Assembly: GCF_016859285.1 (NCBI RefSeq)
Contig: NC_053413.1
Location: 18,371,501-18,435,500, forward strand
Reading direction: 5' to 3'
DNA: 64,000 nucleotides
DNA from: Xiphias gladius
Taxonomy: Eukaryota > Chordata > Actinopteri > Istiophoriformes > Xiphiidae
Position numbers and translations under genes: made by a program. The notes under the pieces were generated by a model. The model was not told the DNA's origin, ran no database searches, and saw only the letters and a list, made by a program, of their open reading frames with translations. Of this stretch, positions 13,103 through 25,512 are shown piece by piece. Position 1 is the stretch's first letter, and each line of letters begins with the position of its first letter.

Positions 13103-16100
13103 CTTACTGATCGATAAGGCACTTTGACCATCAGATGAGGAACATCTTCTACGGTCTGTAAAGGGAGTCATGTTCAAAAACTGATTCTTGAGCCAAGAAG
13201 CACGGTCCTCCTCAAAAGCCTTTTTCTGTCAAACACAAAAAGATTTAAATGAATACAATGCAATTACAACCCCCGCAATATATGCTGAATGATATTGTGG
13301 TACCACATCAGAAGACCCAAGTACCTCTCGCCCCAGGCGTATAGCGGCCTCTGTGAAGTTCTTTCTCTCCCTCTCAAAGTTTCTCTTCTGTTCCTCAAAT
13401 AGTCTCCATTCTTCTTTGAGACGCTCTTTCTCCTCCAGTGTGTAGCAGTCATTAAGAAGAGCTGCAGTCTCATCGTCAAATGATGTGTTGAGTTGTTGCT
13501 GCAAAGGCAGAAACAGACACACGCACACACTTTTGTCATTTTAGACATAATTATTCTTTAGAATGTTCAAATAACATTCAATAATGTACAACAAACCTGC
13601 GCTCATTTATCTAAAATGGCATTTCATCCCTTAATTTACAACCAGAGGCAGCTCATGTATTGGTATAAAACTCTGCTAAGCAAATGTTTAACCTGCACAG
13701 ACCTTCTGACTGGTGTTGAATCAGCAGATACTGACCTGGAGGAGTTGTTGTTGTGCATGAATGAACTCTTTGCACTGCTGGACTTCACACCTCATCCTTT
13801 CCATCTCATCCTCGTGGGTCTCCCTTGGTATCACTTCTTTATTGGACTCCAGCTGATTTTGCACTTGAGATGCTTGGCAAACAAAAACATCTACAGTTGA
13901 TAAACTAAATTTTCTTCCACTTATACTGCATGGTGTACACATCATTTGAGAATCAATCTATTTAATTACCTCACATTAGGTTGTTTGTCAAGAAAAAGTT
14001 TCATAGATCAAAACATTTAATCTATAAACAAGCACTTTAGTCAATTTTGCTGTATTTCAGGGTATGTGACAGTGCTGTGTTTACCTTGGCTATCTAACTT
14101 CTCCATGTGGCTCCTCAGTTTCCGCCACTGCTGGCGGATGCTGTTGGTGAGCTGCTCCCTAGCATGCTCACAGGATTGGTCCAGTGTTTCCCTGCTACAG
14201 TCCCCCGCCTTGTCCTCCCCATCTGAATTAGCCTGAACAAAACAAAAAAGAAACAGGGTTACTTCTCAACATGCAAGCATCTCATCTAATTAACTCTGAC
14301 ACACATGAAAATGCTCACATGTAATACCTGCTCCTGGCTGTCATCAGCAGTGGCTCCTCTAGAAGCAGACTGGCGTGGACTCAGGATATGTATCATCTCC
14401 TTCTTCATCTGCTGGAGGACTTTCTTAAGCTCAGCATTCTCTAGCATCAAGGACCTCTGACTTGCCTCGTAGTCACTGAGCAAGGACTTGTACATCTCAC
14501 CCTCGTGGCTGCAGGGAGCAATTTACAGATACAGTTATCCTGAGGGATATTACAAATTCTACCACTTCTATGGTCAACAACTGACAAGGTGCCTTTCATG
14601 ATACCTGGCTGTCGCTTTTGCAGTCTTCCAGTGGCTCCTTTTTCCATCTGACCGTCCCAAACAGTTCAGTACATCAATAGCTAAAATGGGGAAGCAAAAA
14701 TAAGTTGTTTTGAAACTCCAGAATAAAATGTGAAGACACTGAATGCCATTATTCGTCACATACACCTTATGCTGATGTATATATTTATTCTGAAGATCAG
14801 CATGTTTACCTAGTTTCTTATCCTTTCTGTCGACCAGTAAATGGCTGAGGCGTTCCTTGAGCTTTGCAGCTTCTCTCTCTTTTCTCTTGGCATCGTGACT
14901 GTACTGAGAGGCACGGCTGGCAATGATACTTTGGAGCTTCTGAACCTGCTCAGTATAATTGAATCATGAAAGTTTGTCAGGCTTGTGCATAGACACTTCC
15001 ATACTCTGTAAAAAAAACAAAAAACAAACAAACAAACAGACATGGGTGTTGCTGATAATAGCAAAAAATGAAGTCTACCTCATCTTTTTCAGTTTTCAAG
15101 CAGCTCTGCAAAGTCTTGATTTTGAGTTGTAGCTGTCTCTCCGTCTCATGTAGACCTGACTTCTCCCTTATGGACAGTTCCAACTGATCCTGGAGGGAAA
15201 TGCACATGACTCATATTATGAGCACAATGAGATGGCAATGTTTTGTACAATCGGGGTTGAAGCTACAAGAGTAGATTCCTAAGAAAAAATCCATCTGATA
15301 GCTGGTATGTGCTATCTGAGGATTTAATAAGACAGTCTGTAAATATACTATCAATATCCATTTGTGGACCAGTTGTTGCTCAAGAAATTGAGAACGTGTA
15401 CTGTAGAAGTGTAATCCAAACTAACGTATCTCCTGTACCATTCCTTACTCCTCATTTATCATTGTGGGACTCATAGCTTTGACTTCTTCTTTGGTGGGTG
15501 TAGATAGAAGAGGTATGTTGAGCCTAGAGATAAGGAAACTATCACTGCTATTTGAAATGATAGGAATTAGTGAGACTTTTCCAGGCAACTATGTGAACAG
15601 CGCTTTGTAAGATACGTCTGGTTTTTTTTGCCGTTGTAGGGTAGTAATTATACAGTATATGTTTCTTTTTTTAAGTGGATGCAAAGAGTGAGGAGCATTT
15701 TGGCAGTCCCTTTACTTTATGTACTGTTGTGTCTCTTTTCTGCTTGCTAGTGGTCAGAAATCTATTACTGTACCTTTACTACAGGACACATACAGATTAT
15801 ATAGTGTGCTGTAGTGTGCAATAATACATACCTTGAGTCTGGAATTGCTCGTTTGCATGTGCTCCAAGGTGCTGGACTTCTTCAGCTGTTCTTTCTCCAG
15901 CTCCTCTAAAGTGCACATATTTCGTCTGTGAATCTGCAGCAGCTCATACATGGCATTCAGAGCTGGCACTGTGCTCAGGCCGGCTGCCCCTGCGGAGCTG
16001 GCCTCGATACATGTGGAAGACAGGCCCAGTGAGGCAAGCTCCTGTGAAAGAAAGAGTACTTGTGTCATTGTCCTGGTTTTGTACTGAATTATTCCTGCAG

Positions 16101-16345
16101 AAATGCAACAGCAAACTGAACCAAATTTACAATCAAATCTAATGTGAAGGATGTAGCTAGACAAATGTGTTTTATTTTTGTAACAGATTAACTAAAAGTG
16201 GGCATTTCCATACCTGGTTGATGTATAAAATGCACTGAGGAATATTATCCTCTGTGCAAAAGGCACTTATCACACTGTAGGTGCTTTTGGACAGGGGCAA
16301 AGAAGAGTACATTGACACAAGGTTGTTCTGTCTCGAGGGTGACAT
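12309..16345 (-). CDS. ssx2ip: SSX2IP / ADIP, afadin- and alpha-actinin-binding, centriolar satellite protein
   Basis: SSX2IP (Msd1/ADIP) is a coiled-coil protein of centriolar satellites and cell junctions that anchors microtubules and helps build the ciliary basal body. Twelve coding exons: 16214-16345, 15832-16041, 15079-15189, 14810-14945, 14605-14680, 14328-14508, 14085-14232, 13736-13872, 13325-13498, 13108-13225, 12756-12909, 12309-12453. All joins keep phase and give about 573 residues (human 614). Diagnostic stretches are [18 protein letters not shown] near the start, [37 protein letters not shown], and [20 protein letters not shown] with FTEAAIRLG. Most of the middle is predicted coiled coil. 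The C-terminal 90 residues are Ser/Thr-rich and less conserved. The exact start is uncertain: I used the Met of MSPSRQ. A non-coding first exon ends at 17761, and its own ATG frame stops just inside the next exon. Confidence 0.93.
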
Positions 16346-16380
16346 TGTCACATTTGCTATGCTGGAGATCTCATAGTTTC

Positions 16381-17760
16381 CTTAAAAAAAAAAAAAAAAA
16401 GACAGGGAAGTTATGGCAAGTGTAGGTACATAACATCTACTGTTCTTCTACTATTGAGAGGCCTAAATTAGGTTGCCGCTACAAAATGAGAACATAAATA
16501 TGGGTCACGTCTAGCCGTTCCCAAAAAAAGCATAGCTGATGGATCTTTCTGTTTTTACAGTACTATGCCAGATACAGACAAGAAAAAATTACCTATAGAT
16601 GTCTCTGTTGGCACACCTGTCCACCACTCTCCCATATCACCGACACATCCGGACACAGAGATCGGAGGTCATGAGTTATCAACCGGGAGATGGATTAGCA
16701 GTCAGGCAGTGGATCAGAGGCTCCCACTGGAACACAGCCCTGCAATGGAGCGTCAAGCCATGGGATAGACCGGCAATAGATAATCTGGGCTGCTGCTTCA
16801 CCCACACAGGATTAGCTGTCAGTTGTGTGCCAGTGGGGGTTAGATTGGGGTTTAAGAGGGCCCTCCTATTGGCCACTGGCATCTAAATTGCAGAGTAGTA
16901 AGATGAATTCAGCTACAAGCCGATGGATTTACAAAGATAAAAATGAGGGAATCAATTAGAGTAGGGGCTAAATCTGCGAGTGTGCACCCATTTGTTGGAC
17001 TTTTATGCCTTCAGGACAGTATTATTATCTTGACATGTTGCGGTGAAACAAGCTGAACCAGATATCAACACCTGCCACTCCTACAGCTGCACTATGGACT
17101 GAAATGTTCCACCTTGTGTTCAAGCACATTGTGTTGATGAACAATAAAGGAAAAACCGTCCTGTCTAGTTCAGTATTGCATTTTTAATTATTATTATTAT
17201 TTTTTTAATGGTAAAAGTGCACCATGTTGGTGAGGACACAACCACCAGTCAACACAAATGCCTGCTTTTCAGAGTCTGCCATGTCAGTGTGTATCATAGC
17301 AAACCCTCTCCAATGTTCTTATCTTGCAAGCCAGAAAAAAAACATACGCGACGTTTATCTACAGTACCACTTACTGAGGGGTGTGCTTCTGCTTAATGTA
17401 GTGGGTTTACCTTAACGTTAAATATTGATATTAAACAAGCAGACATAGATTAAAGTTACTGTTAGGTTAGCTAGACTTACGTTACAAGGTAACGTCTTTA
17501 CGACTCACTAATGTTAGCTAGTTTGCTAAAATTAAAATGTGGTGAAATAATTTTCCAACTTTAGCGTTAAGCAGTCAGTACACCTGCGTTAAGTAACTTA
17601 GCCAAACATTCCTGGTTTGTAAAAGGAATCTGACGTTAGCTGAAGTTGTTAAATCCTAATATACATATGCGCAAATTACTGTGGTATTTGTTTCGCTTGA
17701 AGGTTAGTTTGCAGCGTCGGCTAACCTGGGTAACAGAAATGCTAAGTTAAACATACTCAC
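16381..17760 (-). other. ssx2ip: ssx2ip intron 1
   Basis: This is the intron between the probable 5' UTR exon (donor CA|GTGAGT, exon end 17761) and the first coding exon (acceptor TTTAAG|GAAAC). An A/T run at 16384-16400 forms the polypyrimidine tract on the minus strand. Open frames of up to 95 codons on both strands here show no family resemblance. Confidence 0.6.
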
Positions 17761-18130
17761 TGGCAAGGCGTGAAATGGGTCAACTCAATCCGACGGTTGC
17801 CAAATTCGGTGATGCTGGCAAAATGAGCAAAATGCTCCTTCATCGAAGACACCGGCAACTTACGTGTCGAGTTCAGCCGTCACCGCGTTGACTGGGAAAA
17901 AGAGGCGAACATGTCACCGGTTTTAGTCCGAGTGCGGCCGAGCGGAGATGCACCGACGGCACTGTAGGTGAGATCAGGCTGCAGCAACAGCCGGTTGTGT
18001 TTTTCGAAGTCTAGTCCTTTGGCTTTGACGTTTGGCTGCAAACCAAACCTCATTGTTATTGGAGGCGGCGTTGTTAAGCAACCAGTATGGGAGCCGTACA
18101 TTGGACGTGAACCCATGCCCAGTGGACGAT
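17761..18130 (-). promoter_or_regulatory. ssx2ip: ssx2ip first exon and promoter region
   Basis: The exon ending at 17761 holds an ATG whose frame (MKEHFAHFASITEFG...) closes at a TGA about 25 bases upstream of the main ATG after splicing, so it is a candidate uORF. Further upstream, 18070-18082 reads GTTGTTAAGCAAC, two RFX-like half sites facing each other with spacing one base shorter than the X-box consensus. The region is GC-richer than its flanks and fits a promoter. Confidence 0.45.
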
Positions 18131-19652
18131 TATGTAAATAAGAAATGCTGTCAGGTGTCGTCAGGCACCGCAATGGCATCCCTGTGGCAGCAAGGGGTAA
18201 GTCTCACCTCCACGGTACCGCAAGATCTATATTGTCTTTCCGTTTCTAAATACAATATAAACAGTGGGCACTCATTTGCATTATAAAGGAAATATTTGTA
18301 GTGGTTATTGTTGGAGTGGGCCATGGTAAAAAAAAATACAGTGGTGTGCAACAGCTTTAGGCACTTGAAGTAACGTGAGGATGCTTTCAAAATAATGACA
18401 TGGGTAGTTTTTATTTTGTCAGTGAACTTGGCACAAAGTGCAGTAAACAGAAAAAATCTAAATCCAGTCAGTATATATGACCACAATTTGCCTCTGAAAC
18501 AGCACCAGGTCTCGGTACACTTGCGCACAGGTACTTGGCACGTAGGTTGTTCCAAGCATCTTGGAGAACTTGCCACAGTTCTTCTGTCTCACTGTCTTCT
18601 GTCTCTCCTTGTAATCCCCGACTGACTCCGTGAAGTAGGGATCAGGGCTATGTGGGGGCCAGACCCTCTGCTGCAGGGGGACACCTTGTTTCTCTTGTTG
18701 CTGAAGATAGTTCTCCTTCATGCTGCAGAATGAATTTGGGACCGATCAGGCGCCTCCCTGATGATACTGCATGATGGATAAGAATCTAAACATCTAAAGC
18801 GCCTAAAAAGTTTGTACAGTGCTGTATATGTCCCACACATACAGTACTTTGTGGAGACCTTTGGATACTGTGGGATACATTTTATTGTCTTCAGTGAAAG
18901 TAGTATGTTGGGCTAATGATAAATATAATATATTAGACTGGAATATGGAATATCAACGGAACATCAGTCAGAATCAACTTAACTGGCAAATAAAATTCAC
19001 TTGGTCAGATGTGCAAAAAATACACAGAAGCAATACACAAATACACAAAGTAAAACCCTTGATAGTTCATATATCAGTATAGTTACATACAGAAAATATG
19101 CAGTAAATATAATATATATATATATAAATATTTACAGTACCACAACTACAAGAGAAAAGCAACAAATTACAATTTACTGTATTGTTTCTGAGTAGCGTTT
19201 TTCATTATATAGTACATTGAGGATAGGTTTCCTTTTAAAATCAGTAAAACCTACTTTAATTCATGTAGGTTTTTAATGAAGCATCGTACTCAACTGCTTG
19301 TACAGTTATGTTGTTATTGTGCGGTCTGGAAAAGAATTCCTCTTAAATTTGCACTGAAGTTTTCTTTCCCTGCGTAATGTAATCTCTAGGAAATCTTTCT
19401 AGAAAGGAAAAGTTACCTATCACTGGATTGAAGAGGAAATGGCTGGTAATGCATATTAATACTGGATACCTTGTAATTGTTACCTTGAGGATACCACATT
19501 GGCTCTTTCAAGGTGACCATATAATAGTCTTCAACCAAAGGTTTTGTATTTTACTTCAGCAGCTTTCAGCAAGTCAAGTAAAACCTTCTACTTGAGTAAG
19601 ATGCTGACTCTCGGCCCACACTTGGCGGAGGCACATGCTACATCTCCTCACT
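18131..19652. other. Intergenic, ssx2ip 5' flank and mcoln3 3' flank
   Basis: No host gene is seen. The stretch holds the Tc1-like element listed separately (18339-18825) and an AT-rich tract with a short TA run near 19112-19130. The left-hand side of mcoln3 (its 3' UTR) should occupy the right part. I could not fix the poly(A) site. Confidence 0.5.
18339..18825 (-). mobile_element. Tc1/mariner-like element, internally deleted
   Basis: Imperfect terminal inverted repeats (left CAGTGGTGTGCAACAGC..., right complement CAGCACTGTACAAACT...) are flanked by TA on both sides (18337-18338 and 18826-18827), the Tc1 target duplication. At 487 bases it is too short for a transposase gene of about 340 codons. 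On the minus strand a fragment reads WPPHSPDPYFTESVGDYKER, a decayed version of the Tc1 DDE region (SPDLNPIES type). So it is a deletion derivative and not an unrelated MITE. It cannot move without help in trans. Confidence 0.75.
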
Positions 19653-22600
19653 TCATCCAAAGCGGCAGCATGGGGAGAGGCAGCAGGACGCTGGCTCTTC
19701 ATCAGTCTGGTATCTTCCAGACTCCGGCTGGTCCCTGCACTCTGCTATGAAGGCCTGAAGCTGGGACACCGGCGCCTTGTCTTGCTGGTGATGCTGGAAA
19801 AGACCCAATGTACAGTCACAAAGCCAACCAAGCGCAAAGATAAATAACATGTCTGCACAGCAAGATACTGATGCTATAAACTGTGGTGCAGGTGACTCAG
19901 ACCGACCTTGATGGTCTCGTAGGTGTCGGTGATGAGAGCGATGAACAGGCTGAGCACCATGTAGATGAAGAGGGAGATGAAGGAGTAGAGGTAGAGTCTG
20001 CTGAAAAGCCACACCATGTAGCTCTTGTCTCTCATCTTCAGGAAGGTGGCGTACATGTCGTCCCCGTTGATGAGCGAGAAGAGGCACTCTGTCACCCTGT
20101 CGAGCGTCCGGAACTGGAAGAAAAATGTTTTGATAATTGAGCTTTTATATTTCAGTGATAGATGTATTACCAGAGCAGAGCATCACAGTTTATTACGTTA
20201 TCGTGGTTATAATTTTCATACTTTGTCATGGTAAGGCCCGAGCACAATCCAACCACAGAAGCAGTACCCAAGGTAGATCATGGCTGCGCAACAGCAGAAT
20301 CGGATCACATTTGGGAAAGCCGCTCTCAGGGTTAAGATTAAAATCTAGAGAGGAAGAGAAAAAAATTCAGTTCCTTTGGATATGCATTTGCTATTTTCAA
20401 CAGGCTGGCTGATATCATGGAAGTTCTTACATTGTATTTCTTGAAGAAACCAAGGTAACGAATCACACCGACCCAGACAAGCATTGTGGCAGTTCCCAGC
20501 AAGATACTACAGACATCATAGTTTGTCAGGAACTTACAAAAGAGAAGAAAGGACAACTGAATAAACATGATATCAGGTAAGTACCAGGTAATTTCCATAT
20601 ATGAAACTTCAAAAGATAAGGGCCTTTATTCAATTTTTCAAACATTATAAATTATATTCCAACATGTGAAAATATAGCCAATGAGGCTCAATGAAAAACG
20701 CACCTTTGTTTGTATTCCAATTTTGAGCGCTGACCCAGCGATGGACAATGTGTCGCTGACAATGATAAGGATATACCAGCCATTCACAAACTCCATGCGG
20801 TCTGACCAAGTGACAATTTTATTGTAGTACGCATGGAAGAATATGTTGAACTCCTGCGGAAGAGAAATTAACATATTGTGAAACACATCGGTTAAACCAA
20901 TACACTCAAAACAGAGATTCGTTCTTATACATGGCAGCTGGATTATTTAATGACCACATGATTCATTTCCAATTTTCCACATCCACATTTTTACTTATGA
21001 GTTGGTTTGTACTTTTTATCTGATGAGGAGGGGCTGACTTTTTCCGGACTGTACTCAGTATTATATGAAACACGGAATCCCTCAAAATTTTGACCAGACA
21101 ACATAAGGTCTCTAAAATAGATTTAATAAATATACATATATGTTTTAAATGTGCATTCACATATTCTGTACATTTTATTTCTCAACATAAAGGTCTAAAT
21201 GCTGTTTTAAAGCCTTTTCCACACTACCACGATTATAGTGTCGGTAGGGAAAAACTAACTCCTTTATTTATTTTTTGTTAACATATTCAGATAAAGTGAA
21301 TCTAAAATACTGGAATTAGCTTATTCAAATACCCACTATATAGAGGTTTTTAAATATGGGATGTATTGTAAACTTCCACTCCTGGTTGCCGGTGATGGTA
21401 AAAATCAATTTACTCGTTCCTCAAATTGTAACTTACAAACTGAAGTTGGATGCCATTGATTACAGATCGTGTGCAGAGGATGAGAGAGATGAAACAAGCG
21501 AGGATGACCATGGAGTCAAACCACAAGAGGAGATAATCGTTCTTCCCAGCTAGGAACGAGAGCCACAGATTGAAGTTTAGTTTTTGCATTGCCAGCTCTT
21601 AGTTGTTGTTGCTTTTAAATGGCTGAGACATTAACTGCTATTTTCTTGGACAAATCAGATGCTGTGTTGGATCATACAGGTGTCAAGGTTACAGAATAAA
21701 GCCACTGTGCCCCCTGCTGGCTTTTTGAAGCAACAACAGATATGAGCTTTTTTTTTTTTTTTGTGGGCGTCATAAGGCATCATGTGTGGGTGCACCTTGC
21801 AGCGTGCCTTTGGGCAAAAACTTACAACTGCCCTCCACGTTCCAGTCTCTGCATTCGTAAATTCTAACATCGTTTTCAACATCAACCTTTATCTGTCCGC
21901 TGTGTGCACGGTTGTCAAAAATGATCTGTGTAGAAACAAAGGAAGGAATTTGTTAGAGACACAGCACAAGTCATCTCTGAGCATGGAAAATGTGATGTAA
22001 CTAACTGTTACTTCACGAACTCATTATATCCTAAAAGCTCAAATCAGGGCACGGCGGTTTTCAAACGACGTCACCAACCATTATATGGAAGTCATAACAG
22101 TCTGGGAGCTCATGGTGCCGCACAGTCTGCAGATTGATGGTTTTCAGCATTAGGTAGATGCTCACTGAGAGCAGCCTAGGCACACAAACGCATATTAGCA
22201 GTGCCATTGCAGCGCTCTTATCACCCGGCATGAAAGCAGTATTTTCAGTTCAGTCACCTTTTGAAATCTAGAGAGAAGTTGAAGTGTGTGGCCAAACTGC
22301 TGTTGTCAAACAACTGCATAGGGTATATGGAAACACAGTCTGTGAGAAGGAGATACAGGCAGAATGTTCAAAAGTAGTTAGCTTTCATTCGACAGTTTGA
22401 CAGCATTCATTCCTCCGACTGCACTATGCCGGTGTTAAAAGTACAGGCTTCCTCTTTTCATGGAGTCACAAGCAAATCCACATTGTGATTCTGTTCCATT
22501 CTTCTCATGAATCAGCTTCCGTAAATGCATCTTGCATGGAAAAAAAAATTAAACACTATGGATACAACCCAAGGTAGCCGCTGGACTTAAATACACAAGT

Positions 22601-23456
22601 TCCACAGTTAGTTTAGACTCGATTTGATGATTAGATAAATATTTTTTTGTGTGTGTTTATATACAAGTTTTTTTGCTTTAGTACCTTTATCAACATGTGG
22701 ATCAATGTCAAAGGTCTCATTGTCAGGATCAATGCTGCTGTTTCTGTAAAACTCCTGACAGACGGACAGAGGAGTGTACTCGCCATCAACCCTCTTGTAT
22801 GCAAGATTACTCACTGTCAGGTTCTGGAGATTGATGTACTGAAAAACATATGGGAAGAAGCGTGAAACACGTTTTTTCATGTGTTAAAATTGTAATTTTG
22901 CCATGAAATCGCCGTGCGATACATTGTTTAATTCTTGCATTTAATCTACATTTTCAGTACCTTGTTGATAATGTAGTAGATGTGATCATACACATCTGCT
23001 TTCGTGTACAGTGCATAGCTTCCCAGCCGGTGATCTTTGTATGCTTTGAGGAACAGATGTCTGAAAGTCATCAGATTTTCATCTTTGAAGGTGACCATCA
23101 TCTCGTTGCTCAGGCCAAAGGACACTAACTGATTGGAAAAGGGGAAAACAATGTGCATTTGAGACAAATGGTTATCCACCCTCTGTATGCATTCCTACAT
23201 ACTGAAAAATAAATTGTAATCAAAGGACTCTGTGTACCACCTGGATTGTGATGATGGCAATTTTTAATATTTGCAACATCAGTTTCCATGGCTTGCGACC
23301 CCTGGCTTTGTATTTCTCACAGGGGTTCATGAAGAAGTACTTAAGCCTTCGTCTGAAGTCCTCCACCATCTTTGACTCCAGGGTTGGAGCGCTCCATCTG
23401 TAGTGGCTGTTTGGCCTCCTCTCCTCCGACCTCACTAGAGGTTGAGAGTCCTCCAT
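19653..23456 (-). CDS. mcoln3: Mucolipin-3 (TRPML) endolysosomal cation channel
   Basis: TRPML channels release Ca2+ and other cations from endosomes and lysosomes and are gated by PI(3,5)P2. Twelve exons: 23241-23456, 22961-23128, 22685-22838, 22258-22339, 22079-22175, 21826-21925, 21437-21549, 20704-20853, 20431-20532, 20222-20344, 19907-20113, 19653-19793. All joins are in phase, giving 550 residues (human MCOLN3 553). The N-terminus has the basic phosphoinositide-binding stretch [20 protein letters not shown] before TM1. The lumenal loop carries about five N-glycosylation sequons (NLT, NSS, NET, NSS, NFS). The pore has the family signature NGDD at about 451-454, inside [15 protein letters not shown]. 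The end [15 protein letters not shown] matches MCOLN3 better than MCOLN2. Position between ssx2ip and bcl10 agrees with human 1p22.3, where MCOLN2 and MCOLN3 are adjacent. Only one mucolipin gene is present here. Confidence 0.95.
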
Positions 23457-25512
23457 TATACTGAAGTGCAGAATAGAATTTTACTATTTCTGTGAAGACG
23501 GTTCTGGCAGTGTTTGACTTTTAAATTTTTTTTGTTAAAGGTTCAACATGGTACATCAGAAATTTGCTGGGAGGTAAGAGGTGAGCCATTCCAGGCATTC
23601 TGATGTTTATCAAACTGGTTCTCCTGCACGAGCTCACTGCTGTCACTCTCTCCTCCGTCTTTACCATGTTATTCTGGAGTGTAAACTAGTTTCATTAAAA
23701 TAAGCTATAATGCTCTAGGAAACCCCAAAAAGGTGTGTTTTTCAGCCTCATTTAGCCTTTTTTATCTCGGCCACAGCTTATTGTGGCAGACCGTCTTGCT
23801 AAAGCGAGCACAAATTAGACAATAAATGTACAAACTTCTACCACTTACGTAACAAATTATTTAATATATCATAGTTAAATTTAAACTATGTAGAAAAATC
23901 ACAACAGCAAACAAATGAATAAAAGCAGATACTATTGTAGTGCAAATTATATCTTTTTACAACCACTTGCTAGTATATAGATTAAAAGCACCAAATTTTG
24001 AGGAAAAATAAAATATATATAAAACAGTAATAATAAATTAATTACCTGCTAACACCTGCAGTGCACCAGCGAACCAAAGAGCAACTAGTCTAACGGGGGC
24101 CTCACTGCTGTCTGTGAAGACCAGGCGGTGCAGCCACCACACCAGCCTTCACCACGATGACTGTCATTCCTCTGCGTCATTTTAAGCTTTTCCAGTTCTT
24201 CCAAAACAAAAATAGAGCTCCCAGTTACAGCAGCTCTTCACATCCAGAAGCTGATAATATAGGTGTTATTCTGCAGTCTGTCGATAATTTAATGTTGAAT
24301 TTGACTTCATCAATTAATGTTGCATTGCAAGAGCTATCAATTTTGCAGATTTTACTAGAAAGCAAATGAGTCAATGGTTGTAGGATTTCTTAATGTTACC
24401 CTAATAATATGTCCTTACTATTTGAGGTGAAATCAGCAAAGATAAATAAACTACACCAATTGTTTTCCAAACCAACACACAGGCACCAAGTTGAATTCAT
24501 ACAGAAAACCTCTAGTACGCAACAGATTATTGTAAAAGACCAGTGAACGAAGTAAAAAGCAAGACAGTTTGTATTTCACAATATTTTTTCTGGTTTCAAG
24601 ACTTCTGTAGTGATGGAAATGTAAAGCCACTTATTCTTGACTTAATGCTGCGTACAAAGAAGTGGGAAACATCATTTTGAAGCTCCACAGTTCTGGTCAA
24701 AGGCAGCAGTTTGAAAGATCAGACTTGCTCATTAAAAACACATACATGCTCAGGTAGTCATTCCAGTGTATATAACATATATTTCTTCTCACTGCATCTA
24801 AGCCCCTTAGCTGCCATGTTTTCATACTATACAGTTTATCAGGAAATCACATCTTTGATAAGAGGAAGAGAAAAGTTTAAAGAGGATGAATCAGATCTTC
24901 TTAGCTCATGACCTATCGGGCTGGGAACTGAACCTCAACACATTTTTCGGTACCGTCTTAAATTTGTCTCAAGAGTGTGGAAAACTATCAAGTACTGAAA
25001 GCTTGGATCAAATGCATGCACCAACTCGTACTCTACTTTTTTTTTCGATCAGGCAATTTCTGATTTACATAACAATTTTGCCAATTTAAACTGTATTTTA
25101 TTTGGGCACAGTTTTTGCACATCCGCTTATATTACACATTCAACATTTGACTATATATGTTTAATTTAAAAAAAGGGTTTAATAGAAAAAAAAAATTATA
25201 TTCCCAAAACTAAAGTATTATTTTGGCCTCATACCAAAACTAAGTTAACAAATTGGCACAAGTATCAGAAGCCTTCAAACATTAGCCCTGCGACAGTGAC
25301 AAAATGTCTCTATTTTCTCTCCAGAAAGCTGATTGGTATAGTGCTAACATGTAATATATCCTATGTGCAGCAATATCTCACAAATTGCCTAATCAAAGGC
25401 AAGAGCAACACTAGAAAGACACTATGAGAAAGTGTTTGTGTAAGAGTAGAGTAGTTTGGTTGAGGAGTGCGTCCCTGTGACGGCATGAGAACTGTCTTAT
25501 TGAGATGTGAAA
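23457..25512. other. Intergenic: mcoln3 upstream and bcl10 3' flank
   Basis: This AT-rich interval has no supported gene. The left part is the mcoln3 5' flank. A minus-strand poly(A) signal (tttatt near 25097-25102) could end a bcl10 3' UTR of about 400 bases. Open frames of up to 70 codons here look random. Confidence 0.45.

Noticed and set aside
23128-23456. Assignment of the mucolipin gene to MCOLN1 or MCOLN2
   Set aside because: FFMNPCEK with ARGRKPWKL at the N-terminus and the SGRY-type C-terminus fit MCOLN3 best. The location beside bcl10 fits both MCOLN2 and MCOLN3 but not MCOLN1.
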